Shown: positions 15,558 through 25,781 of the stretch, piece after piece
Numbering within the stretch: position 1 is the stretch's first letter
Layout: every line of letters starts with the position of its first letter
NCBI GenBank assembly: GCA_031430555.1
Contig: JANPBQ010000111.1
Coordinates: forward strand, 1-64,000
From: UKL13-2 sp031430555
GTDB taxonomy: Bacteria > Pseudomonadota > Gammaproteobacteria > Burkholderiales > Usitatibacteraceae
Length of the DNA stretch: 64,000 nt
Direction: 5' to 3'
The notes under the pieces: generated by a model
What the model was told of the DNA's origin: nothing
Seen by the model: the letters and a program-made list of their open reading frames with translations, nothing else
The model's database searches: none
Position numbers and translations under genes: made by a program

Positions 15558-18485
15558 ATGAACAACAAGCACCGCACAACGGTATTTGCAAACAAACCCC
15601 GTGTCATTGCAACCAGCATTGCCATGGCGCTGATGTCCGCTCACACCGCCCATGCGCAGACAGCGCCAGCTCAAAAAGTCGAGCGGATCGAAGTGACCGG
15701 GTCGTCCATCAAACAGATTGCCCAGGAAGGCGCGCTGCCGATCACTACGCTGACCAAAGCGGATATCGAAAAGTCCGGCGCTACTTCCGTGACTGATCTG
15801 ATTCAGATGTTGCCATCGATGCAGAACTTTGTGCCCGCCGCAAGTTCCGTAAATGGCGGTGGTGCCGGTGTGACCACGGCCGCATTGCATTCGCTGCCCT
15901 CCAAGTACACGCTGGTACTGCTCGATGGGCAACGTGTGGCACCACTCGCCCTCGGTGCAGTGCAGGGTGGCGGGTTCGGCGTCAATCTTTCAAGCATTCC
16001 TATCGGTGCAGTGGAGCGCGTAGAAATTCTGACCGACGGCGCTTCGGCGTTGTATGGTTCTGACGCGATTGCCGGCGTAGTCAACTTCATCCTGAAAAAA
16101 AGCCGGACTGACGGTGAAATTTCGGCGACGTATAACAAGCCACAGCATCCAGGTGCAGAGAGCTACAACGTCGCGATAAGCAAAGGTTTTGGCGAATTGT
16201 CCAAGGACGGTTTCAACGCGTTGTTCGCCTTTAGTTACGATAAGCAGGATCAACTGAGGGCGAGCCAACGGAAATTCGCGGGCGTCGGTGCCTTTTTCCC
16301 GTTTTCACACAATGGCACGAACTACATCTTTAATCAGTCCACGGCTAATACTGAACCCGCCAACATTACCTTCAATGCGCGGCCAAACGCGGGTGGTGCG
16401 CCGAATGCCTATTCAATCAACCCCTATTACCGTCGAAACGGTAACTGCGGCACGCCGTTTGCCAACGTCATTGCCGACCCGATTGCCCTTGGCGCAATTG
16501 GCGAATCGTGCCGATTCAACTACGCGGCGACCGTTGAGGCCATCCCGGCGTCGGAGCGCTCCAGCGGATTGCTGAAAGGTACGTTCAAAGTTAACGAAGA
16601 CACCACGGGGTGGGCCACCCTGGCTCTGTCGAGTTTCACTATCACGCCACAATATGCGCCGGCAGCACAGCCGTTTCCACTCGATGCCGCCACCCGCTTC
16701 CCATCGCTGTATAACCGATACATCGTGCCGTACCTGACCGCCAATAATCTGACTTTTACCGGCGCTGCCAGACTGAATTACCGTGCCGTGGCAAGCGGTG
16801 GTCGTACCGATGATTACAAGACCGACGCCACGATGCTCTCGGCCGGGTTTGATGGTACCGCGATGGGTTGGGAATATAAGGCCAGCGCCACACTTTCGCG
16901 AGCCAAATTTACCGATACCGCCGCCGGTGGTTACCTCGATTTCGACAAGTTGAATGCGGCTATCGCTGCCGGCACCTATGATCCAGTGTTGGGAACCGGC
17001 GTGGCAGCACTCTCGTCGGCCGTACTGAGTTCTCTGCTTACGCAATCCAAATCGGACTTGAATTCCCTGCATTTCGGGGCGCAACACGATGTGTTCCAGA
17101 TGGCGGGTGGTACGTCGGTGGTCGCCCTCGGCGTCGATTACTCGACCTTCCGTTACAAGGTCGACCCGAGCGATTTGTTCCTGTCGTCGAGCGGCTTCTC
17201 CACTCAGCCGGCGTCGGCCAACTTCCCGGTTGGCGGCAATTCGGGCGTCGTGCCGTTCGATGCGAAGCGCACCAACTGGGGCGTCTACGGCGAATGGTTG
17301 ATTCCCGTTACCAAGCAGTTGGATGTAACCGCATCGGCGCGCTACGACAACTATTCCAAGACCCACAGCAAATGGCAGTTCAGAACGGATCCGGATCCCG
17401 TTACCGGCCTGATAAACAAGGCGCCCGATGCGGATGTGGGCAACACGTTCAGTTCTGCCACCGGCAAGGTGAGCATGCGTTTTGTTCCAGTGGAAAGCGT
17501 ATTGCTGCGCGGCTCCTTCGGCACCGGCTTTAAGGCACCGAACATCAGCGACATTGCCGGCGCACTCGCGTTCAATGGCAGTACGTCTGGCAGCTACTCT
17601 TGTCCATTTCCCGGTTCCAATGGTTGCTCACCAGGCAGCGCGCAGTACGATTTGGTGGCAGGCCCCAACGGACTTTCCGGTGACGCGGGTCTGAAAGCGG
17701 AAAAATCGAAGCAATATACGTTGGGCTTCCGGGTCGATCCGGCGCCGGGCCTGTCGCTTGGCCTCGATTGGTGGGATGTCAAGATCAAGAATCAGGTCCT
17801 CTCGCAAGGCATTGCTGAACAAGTTGGCTTCGCGAACCCGCAAGCGTACAGGAGTCTGTTCATCAACCCGTATCAGGATCCTGCCGGATTCACGACGATC
17901 GCTTTCCAGCAGGTGCCGTTCAACGGCGGCGAAGCGATTTATCAAGGTATTGACTGGGACTTCAGCTACAAGAGCAAGGTCCCGCTGGGTGCCATGGCAT
18001 TGAACTGGACCGGTACCTACATGATGAAGCAGAAATACAACTTCGGTCCGGGCCTGCCGTTCAATACCGACCTGGGCGTTTTCGGGCCGGATCAGCAGGT
18101 GGTCTTTCGCACCATCATGAATTTTTCTGCGACCTTGCAGACGGGGGCATTCACCAATACGCTCGCGGCGCATTACAAGTCCGGGTATCAGGACACAACC
18201 TTCCCGGCAAACACAAGCATATTTCTCGCCAAACCGGATGGCACGTTGGGCGCATCGGTGGCCTTTGCCGGCCTGCGTGTAGGTGCCTACACGACCTTCG
18301 ACTGGCAGACCAAGTACAACTACAACCAGTTTCTGGCGGTGACGTTTGGCATCAAGAATCTGCTTGATCGTGATCCTCCGTTGACCTTGCAGAACGGCGG
18401 TGGTGGCAATCAACTGGGCTATGACGGCCGCTATACCGATCCAATCGGACGCCAGTTCTACCTCACTGGGCAATACAAGTTCTGA
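15558..18485 (+). CDS. TonB-dependent receptor (first of three in tandem)
   Basis: The 975-residue outer-membrane protein starts with a signal peptide ending near AHAQ, then KVERIEVTGSSIKQ, a TonB-box-like/plug start. The plug domain (about 55-180) has DIEKSGATSVTDLIQ and the signature YGSDAIAGVVNFILKK. A long 22-strand-type barrel follows, with GSFGTGFKAPNISDIAG and a terminal Phe (GQYKF). It imports an unknown large ligand using TonB energy. CAGGAGAG stands before the ATG at 15558; the frame is open upstream without support. A hairpin at 18526-18560 separates it from the next receptor. It is longer than the two downstream paralogues. Confidence 0.93.
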   Translation: MNNKHRTTVFANKPRVIATSIAMALMSAHTAHAQTAPAQKVERIEVTGSSIKQIAQEGALPITTLTKADIEKSGATSVTDLIQMLPSMQNFVPAASSVNGGGAGVTTAALHSLPSKYTLVLLDGQRVAPLALGAVQGGGFGVNLSSIPIGAVERVEILTDGASALYGSDAIAGVVNFILKKSRTDGEISATYNKPQHPGAESYNVAISKGFGELSKDGFNALFAFSYDKQDQLRASQRKFAGVGAFFPFSHNGTNYIFNQSTANTEPANITFNARPNAGGAPNAYSINPYYRRNGNCGTPFANVIADPIALGAIGESCRFNYAATVEAIPASERSSGLLKGTFKVNEDTTGWATLALSSFTITPQYAPAAQPFPLDAATRFPSLYNRYIVPYLTANNLTFTGAARLNYRAVASGGRTDDYKTDATMLSAGFDGTAMGWEYKASATLSRAKFTDTAAGGYLDFDKLNAAIAAGTYDPVLGTGVAALSSAVLSSLLTQSKSDLNSLHFGAQHDVFQMAGGTSVVALGVDYSTFRYKVDPSDLFLSSSGFSTQPASANFPVGGNSGVVPFDAKRTNWGVYGEWLIPVTKQLDVTASARYDNYSKTHSKWQFRTDPDPVTGLINKAPDADVGNTFSSATGKVSMRFVPVESVLLRGSFGTGFKAPNISDIAGALAFNGSTSGSYSCPFPGSNGCSPGSAQYDLVAGPNGLSGDAGLKAEKSKQYTLGFRVDPAPGLSLGLDWWDVKIKNQVLSQGIAEQVGFANPQAYRSLFINPYQDPAGFTTIAFQQVPFNGGEAIYQGIDWDFSYKSKVPLGAMALNWTGTYMMKQKYNFGPGLPFNTDLGVFGPDQQVVFRTIMNFSATLQTGAFTNTLAAHYKSGYQDTTFPANTSIFLAKPDGTLGASVAFAGLRVGAYTTFDWQTKYNYNQFLAVTFGIKNLLDRDPPLTLQNGGGGNQLGYDGRYTDPIGRQFYLTGQYKF

Positions 18486-18525
18486 TTGCTTGCCAATTGT
18501 CAAACATTCGCTGAGCAACACCTTC

Positions 18526-18560
18526 ATTCGACTGGCCGGATTTTGTCCGGTTGGTCGAAT
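18526..18560 (+). other. intergenic hairpin between receptor genes 1 and 2
   Basis: Arms at 18526-18540 (ATTCGACTGGCCGGA) and 18546-18560 (TCCGGTTGGTCGAAT) pair with three mismatches or wobble pairs around a TTTTG loop. There is no T-run after it, so it may be an mRNA processing or stability element rather than a full terminator. Confidence 0.45.
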
Positions 18561-18584
18561 GTCTTCATTCAAAGGAAGTGGGAC

Positions 18585-21248
18585 ATGAAACCAGCCAAAA
18601 CGAAAATGGTCAGGGCGATCGCGTCAATTTATGCAGCAAGCGCAGCGATTTTTGCCGGCCCTGCAATGGCGCAACAAACGCTTTCGCAGGCACCCGCGCA
18701 AAAAGTGGAAAAAATCGAAGTCACCGGATCGAACATTAAACGTGTCGATGCCGAAGGTCCGGCGCCAGTGCAAATCATTACCCGACAGGATATTGAGCGC
18801 AGTGGCCAAACCACAGTCGGCGAAGTATTGCGCAATCTGCCGATCAACAGCTCGGCATCGTACGACGACAATTTCACCGGCAGCTTCGCGCGCGGCTCGG
18901 CAGGCGTTTCGTTACGCGGGCTCGGCCAGAAATCGACCCTGACGCTCATCAACGGTCGCCGCATGGCGAACAATCCGTTTGCACAAAACCTACAGGACAC
19001 GTTCGTCGATCTGAACAGTATTCCGTTGGCTGCGATCGAGCGCATAGAAGTATTGAAAGACGGCGCATCCGCCATTTACGGCTCGGACGCGATTGCTGGC
19101 GTGGTGAATATCATTTTGCGCAAAGATTTTACGGGCCTCGAGCTAACTGGCGGCTACGGCACCACGTCGAAAAACGATGGCGACGAAACACGCGCCAGCA
19201 TCGCCGCCGGCTGGGGAAAGCCCGGTCAGGACAAATTCAATGTCATCGGCGTCGTCGATTACTTCAAGCGCGACATAATTTGGGCACGCGATCGGGATTT
19301 TAGTCGCACCGCCGATCAGCGCCGCTTTCAGGGCGGCACCGATATTCGTAGCACAAGTAGCAGCCCGGGCAGCTACGCACGCGTCGCCGGATTCCCCAAT
19401 CCGTTTGCACCAACGCGAATTCCGTTTCCCACATGCCCCGTAGACCGACAAGCAACAATCGGTGGAGTACTCCAATGCGTTGAGGATACTAATGTCTATC
19501 TGACGCTGATCCCGAAAACGGAGCGGTTGGGAGCGTTCTCGCGACTGATTTATGACTTCAGCAGCAGGCTTTCAGGCTTCCTTGAACTTGGCTACAACAA
19601 GACCGAGACATTTACGCAGGTCGCTCCGTTTGCCACACCTGCAAACCAAATCGGCCCGGGCATTGCGCGGCAAATCAATGCGCGCTTACCGGTGGGCAAT
19701 CCCAGCAATCCCTACAGCGTGCCCGTGGATGTGCGCTATCGCTTTGACGATGTCGGGCCGCGTCAGGTTTTCAATGAGACCGATGCCAAGCGCATTGTCG
19801 CCGGCCTAAAGGGCACCGTTGGCACTTGGGATTGGGAGAGCGGCATCATTTATGCCAACAGCTACTCCACACAAGATGACAAGAACGGCATCTACATACC
19901 GGGCTTGTTGGCGGTGATTGCGGATGGTTCATACAACTTCCTGAATCCCTCGGCCAACACGCAAGCTACCTACAATCGCTTGCGCGTGAACTACCAGCGT
20001 CGCGGCGAAACCATTCTCAAGCAATGGGACTTAAAGGGATCGAGTGAATTAATGCAATTGCCGGCTGGGCCACTCGCGGTGGCCGTCGGCCTCGAAACAC
20101 GCAAAGAATCGCTGAATGATATTGCTGACGACGTGCTCATTCGCGGGGACGTACTCGGTCGCGGCAGCAGTCGGGCAAAAGGCAGCCGCACGCTGACATC
20201 GGGCTACGCTGAGTTCAATATACCCATCATCAAGAACCTTGAATTACAAGCAGCCGGTCGCATCGACCACTACAGCGATTTCGGGTCGTCATCGACGCCG
20301 AAAGTGGCTTTCCGCTGGACCCCTGAAAAGGATTTGTTGATTCGCGGATCCTATGCGAAAGGCTTCCGTGCGCCAAACTTGGTCGAGGCGGGAGATTCAG
20401 CGGCGTTTGCGTTCAATACCGTTACCGATACCCGTCGCTGCGCAATCAATACGGCCTATTGCCCGTTGATTAGTGCTCCCGGCATTATTGCCGCCGGTGT
20501 AGGTCTGAAACCGGAAAAATCGACCAGCTACTCGCTGGGCTTTGTGTGGGATGTCAACAAGGACGTTAGCATCGCGGTCGACGGCTTCGATATCGCACAG
20601 AAAAATATTATCAGCACCGAAGGTGTCCAGGCAACACTCAATCTAGAGGCAACCAATCCTGCTTACGCCGCGCGTATTCTGCGCGCGGCGCCAAACGCCA
20701 CCGATACATCGCGCGGCGCGCCCGGCGATGTCCTTGGCGTATTGAACCAGTTCGTCAACCTGACCGAGCTACGCACCAAGGGCTACGACCTGGATCTTCG
20801 CTGGCGTCTCGCCAAAAATGAATACGGCACGTTTAGCTTGAACAGCACCAATACCTATGTCCACAGCTACAAGACACAGAACCTCGCCATCGATCCGCTT
20901 GAGGAGTTCGCCGGAACCTACACGATCCCACGCTGGCGCGGAAACTATAGTCTCAGTTGGGAAACCGGCCCCTGGTTCTTGCAGGCGACGTTCAATCATA
21001 TCGATAAATTTGGGAAATCGACTTCCGCAGCGGCTGCCGCTGTGAACACGATTGGCAATTTCGACACCGTCGATCTGCAAGCTTCCTACAGCGGTTTCAA
21101 AGGATTCAAGTTCACTTTGGGCGGGCGCAATGTGGGTGACCGTGAGCCACCAGTTGACCTTGCATCCGGCGCGATCCCGTATGAAATCACCCAGCACAAT
21201 CCGCGGGGGGCCTTTTACTACGGAACGATCAACTACAAATTCAAATAG
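18585..21248 (+). CDS. TonB-dependent receptor (second of three in tandem)
   Basis: The 887-residue receptor has a signal peptide ending near GPAMAQ, then KVEKIEVTGSNIKRVDAE, nearly identical to the third receptor. The plug carries DIERSGQTTVGEVLRNL, SLRGLGQKSTLTLINGRR and YGSDAIAGVVNIILRKDF. The barrel has SYAKGFRAPNLVEAGD and ends INYKFK, a Lys after the usual terminal Phe. AAAGGAAG precedes the ATG at 18585; the frame is open back to 18486 but starts only at the stop of the first receptor. The substrate is unknown. It differs strongly from receptor 1 in the barrel but resembles receptor 3 through the plug. Confidence 0.93.
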   Translation: MKPAKTKMVRAIASIYAASAAIFAGPAMAQQTLSQAPAQKVEKIEVTGSNIKRVDAEGPAPVQIITRQDIERSGQTTVGEVLRNLPINSSASYDDNFTGSFARGSAGVSLRGLGQKSTLTLINGRRMANNPFAQNLQDTFVDLNSIPLAAIERIEVLKDGASAIYGSDAIAGVVNIILRKDFTGLELTGGYGTTSKNDGDETRASIAAGWGKPGQDKFNVIGVVDYFKRDIIWARDRDFSRTADQRRFQGGTDIRSTSSSPGSYARVAGFPNPFAPTRIPFPTCPVDRQATIGGVLQCVEDTNVYLTLIPKTERLGAFSRLIYDFSSRLSGFLELGYNKTETFTQVAPFATPANQIGPGIARQINARLPVGNPSNPYSVPVDVRYRFDDVGPRQVFNETDAKRIVAGLKGTVGTWDWESGIIYANSYSTQDDKNGIYIPGLLAVIADGSYNFLNPSANTQATYNRLRVNYQRRGETILKQWDLKGSSELMQLPAGPLAVAVGLETRKESLNDIADDVLIRGDVLGRGSSRAKGSRTLTSGYAEFNIPIIKNLELQAAGRIDHYSDFGSSSTPKVAFRWTPEKDLLIRGSYAKGFRAPNLVEAGDSAAFAFNTVTDTRRCAINTAYCPLISAPGIIAAGVGLKPEKSTSYSLGFVWDVNKDVSIAVDGFDIAQKNIISTEGVQATLNLEATNPAYAARILRAAPNATDTSRGAPGDVLGVLNQFVNLTELRTKGYDLDLRWRLAKNEYGTFSLNSTNTYVHSYKTQNLAIDPLEEFAGTYTIPRWRGNYSLSWETGPWFLQATFNHIDKFGKSTSAAAAAVNTIGNFDTVDLQASYSGFKGFKFTLGGRNVGDREPPVDLASGAIPYEITQHNPRGAFYYGTINYKFK

Positions 21249-21310
21249 CGCGGCAAAGCAACAGCTTCTGTTGCTCGCGTATTTCGTCATTTCAAACAAA
21301 GGGAACCCTC

Positions 21311-24076
21311 ATGAAGACCAGGAAAAAAATACTCGCGCAGTCACTTGCGGCCATTTGTGCGGGTGCGGTTGGAAGTTTGATGACATCGGGCGTTGTCGTC
21401 GCTCAACAGGCGCCTGCTGCACAGAAAGTCGAAAAGATCGAAGTGACCGGTTCCAACATCAAACGAGTCGATGCCGAAACTGCGTCACCAATCACTATCA
21501 TCACGTCAGAAGACATTAAACGCAGCGGCGCAACCTCGGTACAAGAACTCCTGAATAAGCTGTCAATTTCATCAGGCAGCGCGCTGAGCGATATAGACGG
21601 TGGTAATGGTTTTTCGCCCGGTAGCGCTACGGTTGCATTGCGCGGCCTTGGCTCCGCTTCGACATTGACTCTGATAAACGGTCGTCGAATCAGTCCAGCG
21701 GCGTTCAACGATCCGAATATTGGATCGACAGTTGTGACGAATCTCAATTCAATTCCAACCGCCGCGATTGAACGTATCGAAGTTCTGCGGGACGGTGCCT
21801 CTGCCATTTACGGCTCTGATGCCATCGCCGGTGTCGTCAATATCATTCTTCGCAAAGACTTCCAGGGCGCGTCGGTCTCGGGGACTGTTTCGCAAAGCCC
21901 ACGAAACGAATTCTTGATCAAGCAGGCAAGCGTGGCGTTCGGATTTGGTGACATTGCCAAAGATCGATACAACGTCTTTGGCACCTATGAACGGTTCGAG
22001 CGCGATCCAGTGTTGATTCGAAGCGAAGACAACGTGAGCCCGTTTCTGCAAAACACGACTTTCATCCAACGCCGAACCGTATTGAGTTCTCTTTCCTATC
22101 CAGGAAATTATTATCGCGAAGCGGTGCGCGGAAGTGGTATTTTCGGGACGTTTCAGGCGGCCCGTGCCGGGTGTCCCACCAATCTTGTGATTGGTGGCCT
22201 GTGCCGTTACAACCAGTGGGATGACCTCGAACAAAGTGGTAAATCGATTCGTGACACGGCTTTTGCCCGTGGCAGCCTGGACATCAACCCGAATCTATCC
22301 GCATTTGCCGAGGCAAATATTTCAAAAACGACCAACACCTTTACGGGCGCGCCGATTACAAGCAATCCACAGGCCGCGACATTTTGGCGCGATCCAGCTG
22401 GTCAACTGTTGCGTTTCCAGTTGGTATTGCCGGTCGGACATCGCGAGAATCCGTTTGCCTTCCCGATTGGTTTGCGCTATCGATGGGTCGATTTGGGACG
22501 TTCGCGAGTCATCAGCAAAACTGAAGACTCTCGATTGCTTGTTGGGCTGAAAGGAACTGCCGGTCCATGGGACTGGGAATCGTCCTTTCTGTACAACAAG
22601 AGCACATCCGACACTGTCGCCGGGCGCCGGCTTCTTTTTCCCGCCATCCAGAATGCCATTAACGATGGGTCATATCGATTTGATGGACAGAACACACAAG
22701 ATGTTGTTAACAAGGTAAGTACGTTCACGGCCAATAAAGGCGAAGGCAGTGCAAAAATCTGGGACATCAAGGGAACGACTGAATTTGGTTCCTTGGCGGG
22801 TGGGCCGATAGGGGTCGCGGCGGGCGCTGAATTCCGCAAGGACAGCATCGTAATTGAGCCAGATAAGAACATTGCTGCCGGCAATATCGTTGGCCTAGGT
22901 GCATCGTTTTCAGACGGCTCGCGAAACGTCTCGTCGGCATACTTTGAAGCAGCCTTGCCTGTAACTCGCACCCTCGAAGCAACGCTTGCAGCCCGCTACG
23001 ACCGCTATTCTGATTTCGGCAGCAGCACCAATCCGAAAGTCGGTCTCAAGTGGAAGGCGCTGCCAAATTTGGTGTTTCGCTCAAGCTACTCCACCGCGTT
23101 CCGGGCACCGACACTGTCGCAAACGAATCGATCTGCCATTCGCAGTTTCCAAGCGGTAAATGATCCCATCCGCTGTCCCGTGACCAATACCGATGAAGAT
23201 TGTGGCCGTATTGGGTCTGTCTCGGCGCGAATAGTTTTCAACCCCAACATCCAACCGGAAACCTCTCGCAGCCGCAGTGCGGGCATGGTTTGGGACGTCA
23301 ATAAGGATACGAGCTTTACGATGGATTATTTCGATATTCGTCGCGACGCCGAGATTGATCGCTTTTCATCCGGGTTTCAGGTCAATGCTCTTTTCAACGG
23401 CGACCAGCGGTTCGCACCCTTTGTATTCCGCGACTCAAATCCGCTTTCATGGATACCTGGCGTGCCGAATTCCGGTCCAGTCATTGGTGTCGATCGCGCA
23501 TGGTTGAATCTTGGCACGTCGCAGGTCACGGGTATAGATATCGAAATGTCCCATCGCCAAAACATTGGAGAAATGGGCAAAGTGACAAGCACGGCCTCCA
23601 TGACTTACAACATCAGTTCAAAAGCATCGCGTGAAAAGGGTGACCCGCTAATTAACTATGTCGGCGGCGTCAACACCGAGACAACTGGCAATGGTCTTCC
23701 ACGCTTTCGCGGAAACATCGGCTTCACTTGGGAAAAAGGCGATTGGTCTGCGGGTGCTCTCCTAAACTACATTGGTGGCTGGAACAACTACAGCAGCAAG
23801 TTCGATTGCGCAGGCAATCTGGGGGCTGCCGTCAGTGCTGCGATCCCTGAAGTTTGCCGCACACGCTCATGGCGCACACTCGATGTCAATGCGGCCTATA
23901 CCGGAATCAAGAATCTCACCTTGCGTCTGGTGATCCGGAATCTGACGGATGAGATGCCGCCCTTTGACTACAATGACGCGCTCAACGCGGCCAACGTAAC
24001 CTTGGGCTACAACCCGCAATATCACAACCCGCTGGGGATTTATCCTTCATTGAGTGCAACCTACACATTCAAGTGA
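21311..24076 (+). CDS. TonB-dependent receptor (third of three in tandem)
   Basis: The 921-residue receptor has a signal peptide (TSGVVVAQQ), then KVEKIEVTGSNIKRVDAE, and a plug with DIKRSGATSVQELLNKL, ALRGLGSASTLTLINGRR and YGSDAIAGVVNIILRKDF. The barrel includes SYSTAFRAPTLSQTNRS and ends SATYTFK. CAAAGGGA precedes the ATG. The gap to receptor 2 is 62 bases, so genes 2 and 3 look cotranscribed and probably arose by duplication. The two-component genes that follow may control the cluster, but nothing in the sequence proves it. Confidence 0.93.
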   Translation: MKTRKKILAQSLAAICAGAVGSLMTSGVVVAQQAPAAQKVEKIEVTGSNIKRVDAETASPITIITSEDIKRSGATSVQELLNKLSISSGSALSDIDGGNGFSPGSATVALRGLGSASTLTLINGRRISPAAFNDPNIGSTVVTNLNSIPTAAIERIEVLRDGASAIYGSDAIAGVVNIILRKDFQGASVSGTVSQSPRNEFLIKQASVAFGFGDIAKDRYNVFGTYERFERDPVLIRSEDNVSPFLQNTTFIQRRTVLSSLSYPGNYYREAVRGSGIFGTFQAARAGCPTNLVIGGLCRYNQWDDLEQSGKSIRDTAFARGSLDINPNLSAFAEANISKTTNTFTGAPITSNPQAATFWRDPAGQLLRFQLVLPVGHRENPFAFPIGLRYRWVDLGRSRVISKTEDSRLLVGLKGTAGPWDWESSFLYNKSTSDTVAGRRLLFPAIQNAINDGSYRFDGQNTQDVVNKVSTFTANKGEGSAKIWDIKGTTEFGSLAGGPIGVAAGAEFRKDSIVIEPDKNIAAGNIVGLGASFSDGSRNVSSAYFEAALPVTRTLEATLAARYDRYSDFGSSTNPKVGLKWKALPNLVFRSSYSTAFRAPTLSQTNRSAIRSFQAVNDPIRCPVTNTDEDCGRIGSVSARIVFNPNIQPETSRSRSAGMVWDVNKDTSFTMDYFDIRRDAEIDRFSSGFQVNALFNGDQRFAPFVFRDSNPLSWIPGVPNSGPVIGVDRAWLNLGTSQVTGIDIEMSHRQNIGEMGKVTSTASMTYNISSKASREKGDPLINYVGGVNTETTGNGLPRFRGNIGFTWEKGDWSAGALLNYIGGWNNYSSKFDCAGNLGAAVSAAIPEVCRTRSWRTLDVNAAYTGIKNLTLRLVIRNLTDEMPPFDYNDALNAANVTLGYNPQYHNPLGIYPSLSATYTFK

Positions 24077-24176
24077 AAGGTGCATTCATTCGGCAATCAA
24101 CGGCTACGTTTTGGACGTTCTTCAGCGGCGATGCGCCATAAAGCGTATTGGCTGAAGTTTGGTTTCAAACTAACTA

Positions 24177-24230
24177 AACACCATTCCTAGAGCGCACTAT
24201 GTGTTTGCGGCGTCGTACAAGTTCGAATAG
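24177..24230 (+). pseudogene. possible vestige of a fourth TonB receptor 3' end
   Basis: After an in-frame stop, a 17-codon stretch reads NTIPRAHYVFAASYKFE and then TAG at 24228-24230. Aromatic-rich ends of the form PR...Y..SYKF are typical of receptor C-termini. It lies 100 bases after the third receptor and just before a strong terminator, as expected if an internal deletion removed the body of a fourth gene. The stretch is too short for certainty. Confidence 0.35.
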
Positions 24231-24254
24231 GTAATCGGCTTTTGTATGACTGGT

Positions 24255-24290
24255 AACAGGCGAAGCCCGTGCTTCGCCTGTTCATTTTTT
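24255..24290 (+). terminator. rho-independent terminator after the TonB receptor cluster
   Basis: A perfect 12-base stem AACAGGCGAAGC / GCTTCGCCTGTT with a CCGT loop is followed by CATTTTTT. It is well placed to end the receptor operon before the histidine kinase gene at 24380. Confidence 0.88.
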
Positions 24291-24379
24291 GCATCACGAG
24301 AATGTGTGTGTGTGACCAGTCGATGCAAACCGTTGCAGTCTGTTGCATATTATGAGGCTCTGTGCTGCTACGATAACTC

Positions 24380-25717
24380 ATGGGCAAACTCTTCCTCAAA
24401 TTGTGGCTGCTGGTGTTACTGGCGTCGCTTGCCTCATTTCAGATCCAGCGGTTCGTATTCGACTGGTCCATGGAAAAGACGGTGGCGTCGAATTCGAACG
24501 AGCGCTTTCGTCGCACCTATGTGATGATCGAAGAGGTGCTCGCACCGTTTCCAAAATCCGAGTGGCCGGCGAGGTTTGCCCGACTAAAGGAAAGGGTAGG
24601 CTCACCCGAAGTGTACTTGGGTCCTTTGCGAATACTCACGCTTGCTGAATTGGCCAAAGAAGATGGATTCAATGCCGAGAATATCGCCGTTATACGTTCC
24701 GAAAAGCCTTACTCCCGTGATTTGCCAAACGGCTTGGGCTATGAAATTTTTCAGACGATTCTTGGTACGGATACCGTCGTGGTTCTGAAGGCGCCATTTG
24801 CTAAGCAAAAGACGTGGTTTGTGTTTGGCATTTTGACCTCAACCCAGTTTACCTGGCTGGTGGAATCTTCAATGTACGCGCTGGTGCTGTATTTGTGGCT
24901 GCGCCTATTTCGACGCGATATGTTGACGCTTGAAAAGGCCGCCAATCGTGTTGGCGAGGGACGGTTTGATTTTCACGTCGATATGCGGAAGGGTGCGGCG
25001 CTCTATCCCTTGGCCGACTCGTTCAACAAGATGAAAGACCGAATTTCCGCGCTGCTGGGCTCTCACAAGAATTTGACGAACGCCATCTCGCATGAATTTC
25101 GCACACCCATCACGCGCTTGCGCTTTCGCCACGAGCTCGCGATGCACGCGACAAACATCGAGGAAAAGGACAAGGAGTTGCGGCTGATGAATACGGCGAT
25201 CGATCAACTCGATGACCTTTCCACCGAGTTGCTGGAATACGCGCGGCTCGACCGCGAAGCGCCGAAACTCGATGTCGGGCCGATCGATGTGGAACCCTGG
25301 TTGAATGAGATTGCCGACGACGCGCGTGAGCTCGCGAGCGCTACTGGGCGAGAAATTCAAATCGATGTCTTTGCGGACGCCGATGAAATCGATGGCGACT
25401 ATCGCTACCTTTCCCGTGCGGCCACCAACTTGTTGCAAAACGCGGTTCGCTATGCGAAACAGCGCGTTGAATTGCGGGTGGGTATGGTCGATGGAAAGCG
25501 CACGATGCATGTCGACGACGATGGTGCGGGAATACCCATCGCCGAACGCGACCGCCTGTTCGAGCCGTTCACGCGCTTGGATAGCGCCCGCGACCGCCAA
25601 TCCGGCGGTGCCGGGATCGGTCTGGCGATCGTCAAGCAGATTGCTTTTTGGCATGGTGGATCGGCGCAGATTACGGAATCCAAATTGGGTGGTACCCGCG
25701 TCTCACTCACATGGTGA
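24380..25717 (+). CDS. membrane sensor histidine kinase (RstB-like)
   Basis: The 445-residue kinase has two membrane helices (about 7-30 and 150-180) flanking a periplasmic sensor region of about 120 residues, a HAMP-like linker (EKAANRVGEGRFDFHVD), a dimerisation domain with phospho-acceptor His238 in AISHEFRTPITRLRF, and an ATPase domain with NLLQNAVRYA, DDDGAGIP and GGAGIGLAIVKQ. The layout and response-regulator partner resemble RstB/RstA of E. coli. The response regulator follows after 64 bases. The signal sensed is unknown; receptor-cluster control is only a possibility from position. Confidence 0.88.
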   Translation: MGKLFLKLWLLVLLASLASFQIQRFVFDWSMEKTVASNSNERFRRTYVMIEEVLAPFPKSEWPARFARLKERVGSPEVYLGPLRILTLAELAKEDGFNAENIAVIRSEKPYSRDLPNGLGYEIFQTILGTDTVVVLKAPFAKQKTWFVFGILTSTQFTWLVESSMYALVLYLWLRLFRRDMLTLEKAANRVGEGRFDFHVDMRKGAALYPLADSFNKMKDRISALLGSHKNLTNAISHEFRTPITRLRFRHELAMHATNIEEKDKELRLMNTAIDQLDDLSTELLEYARLDREAPKLDVGPIDVEPWLNEIADDARELASATGREIQIDVFADADEIDGDYRYLSRAATNLLQNAVRYAKQRVELRVGMVDGKRTMHVDDDGAGIPIAERDRLFEPFTRLDSARDRQSGGAGIGLAIVKQIAFWHGGSAQITESKLGGTRVSLTW

Positions 25718-25781
25718 GTGAATGCGGTCGGCATGACAATGGGGCAGGGACTAATTTTTGTGGTGGACGGAGGGCATAAAC

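Noticed and set aside
16413..17366. 317-codon antisense ORF inside the first receptor gene
   Set aside because: It lies opposite conserved receptor sequence and has no recognised domain; a GC-bias shadow.
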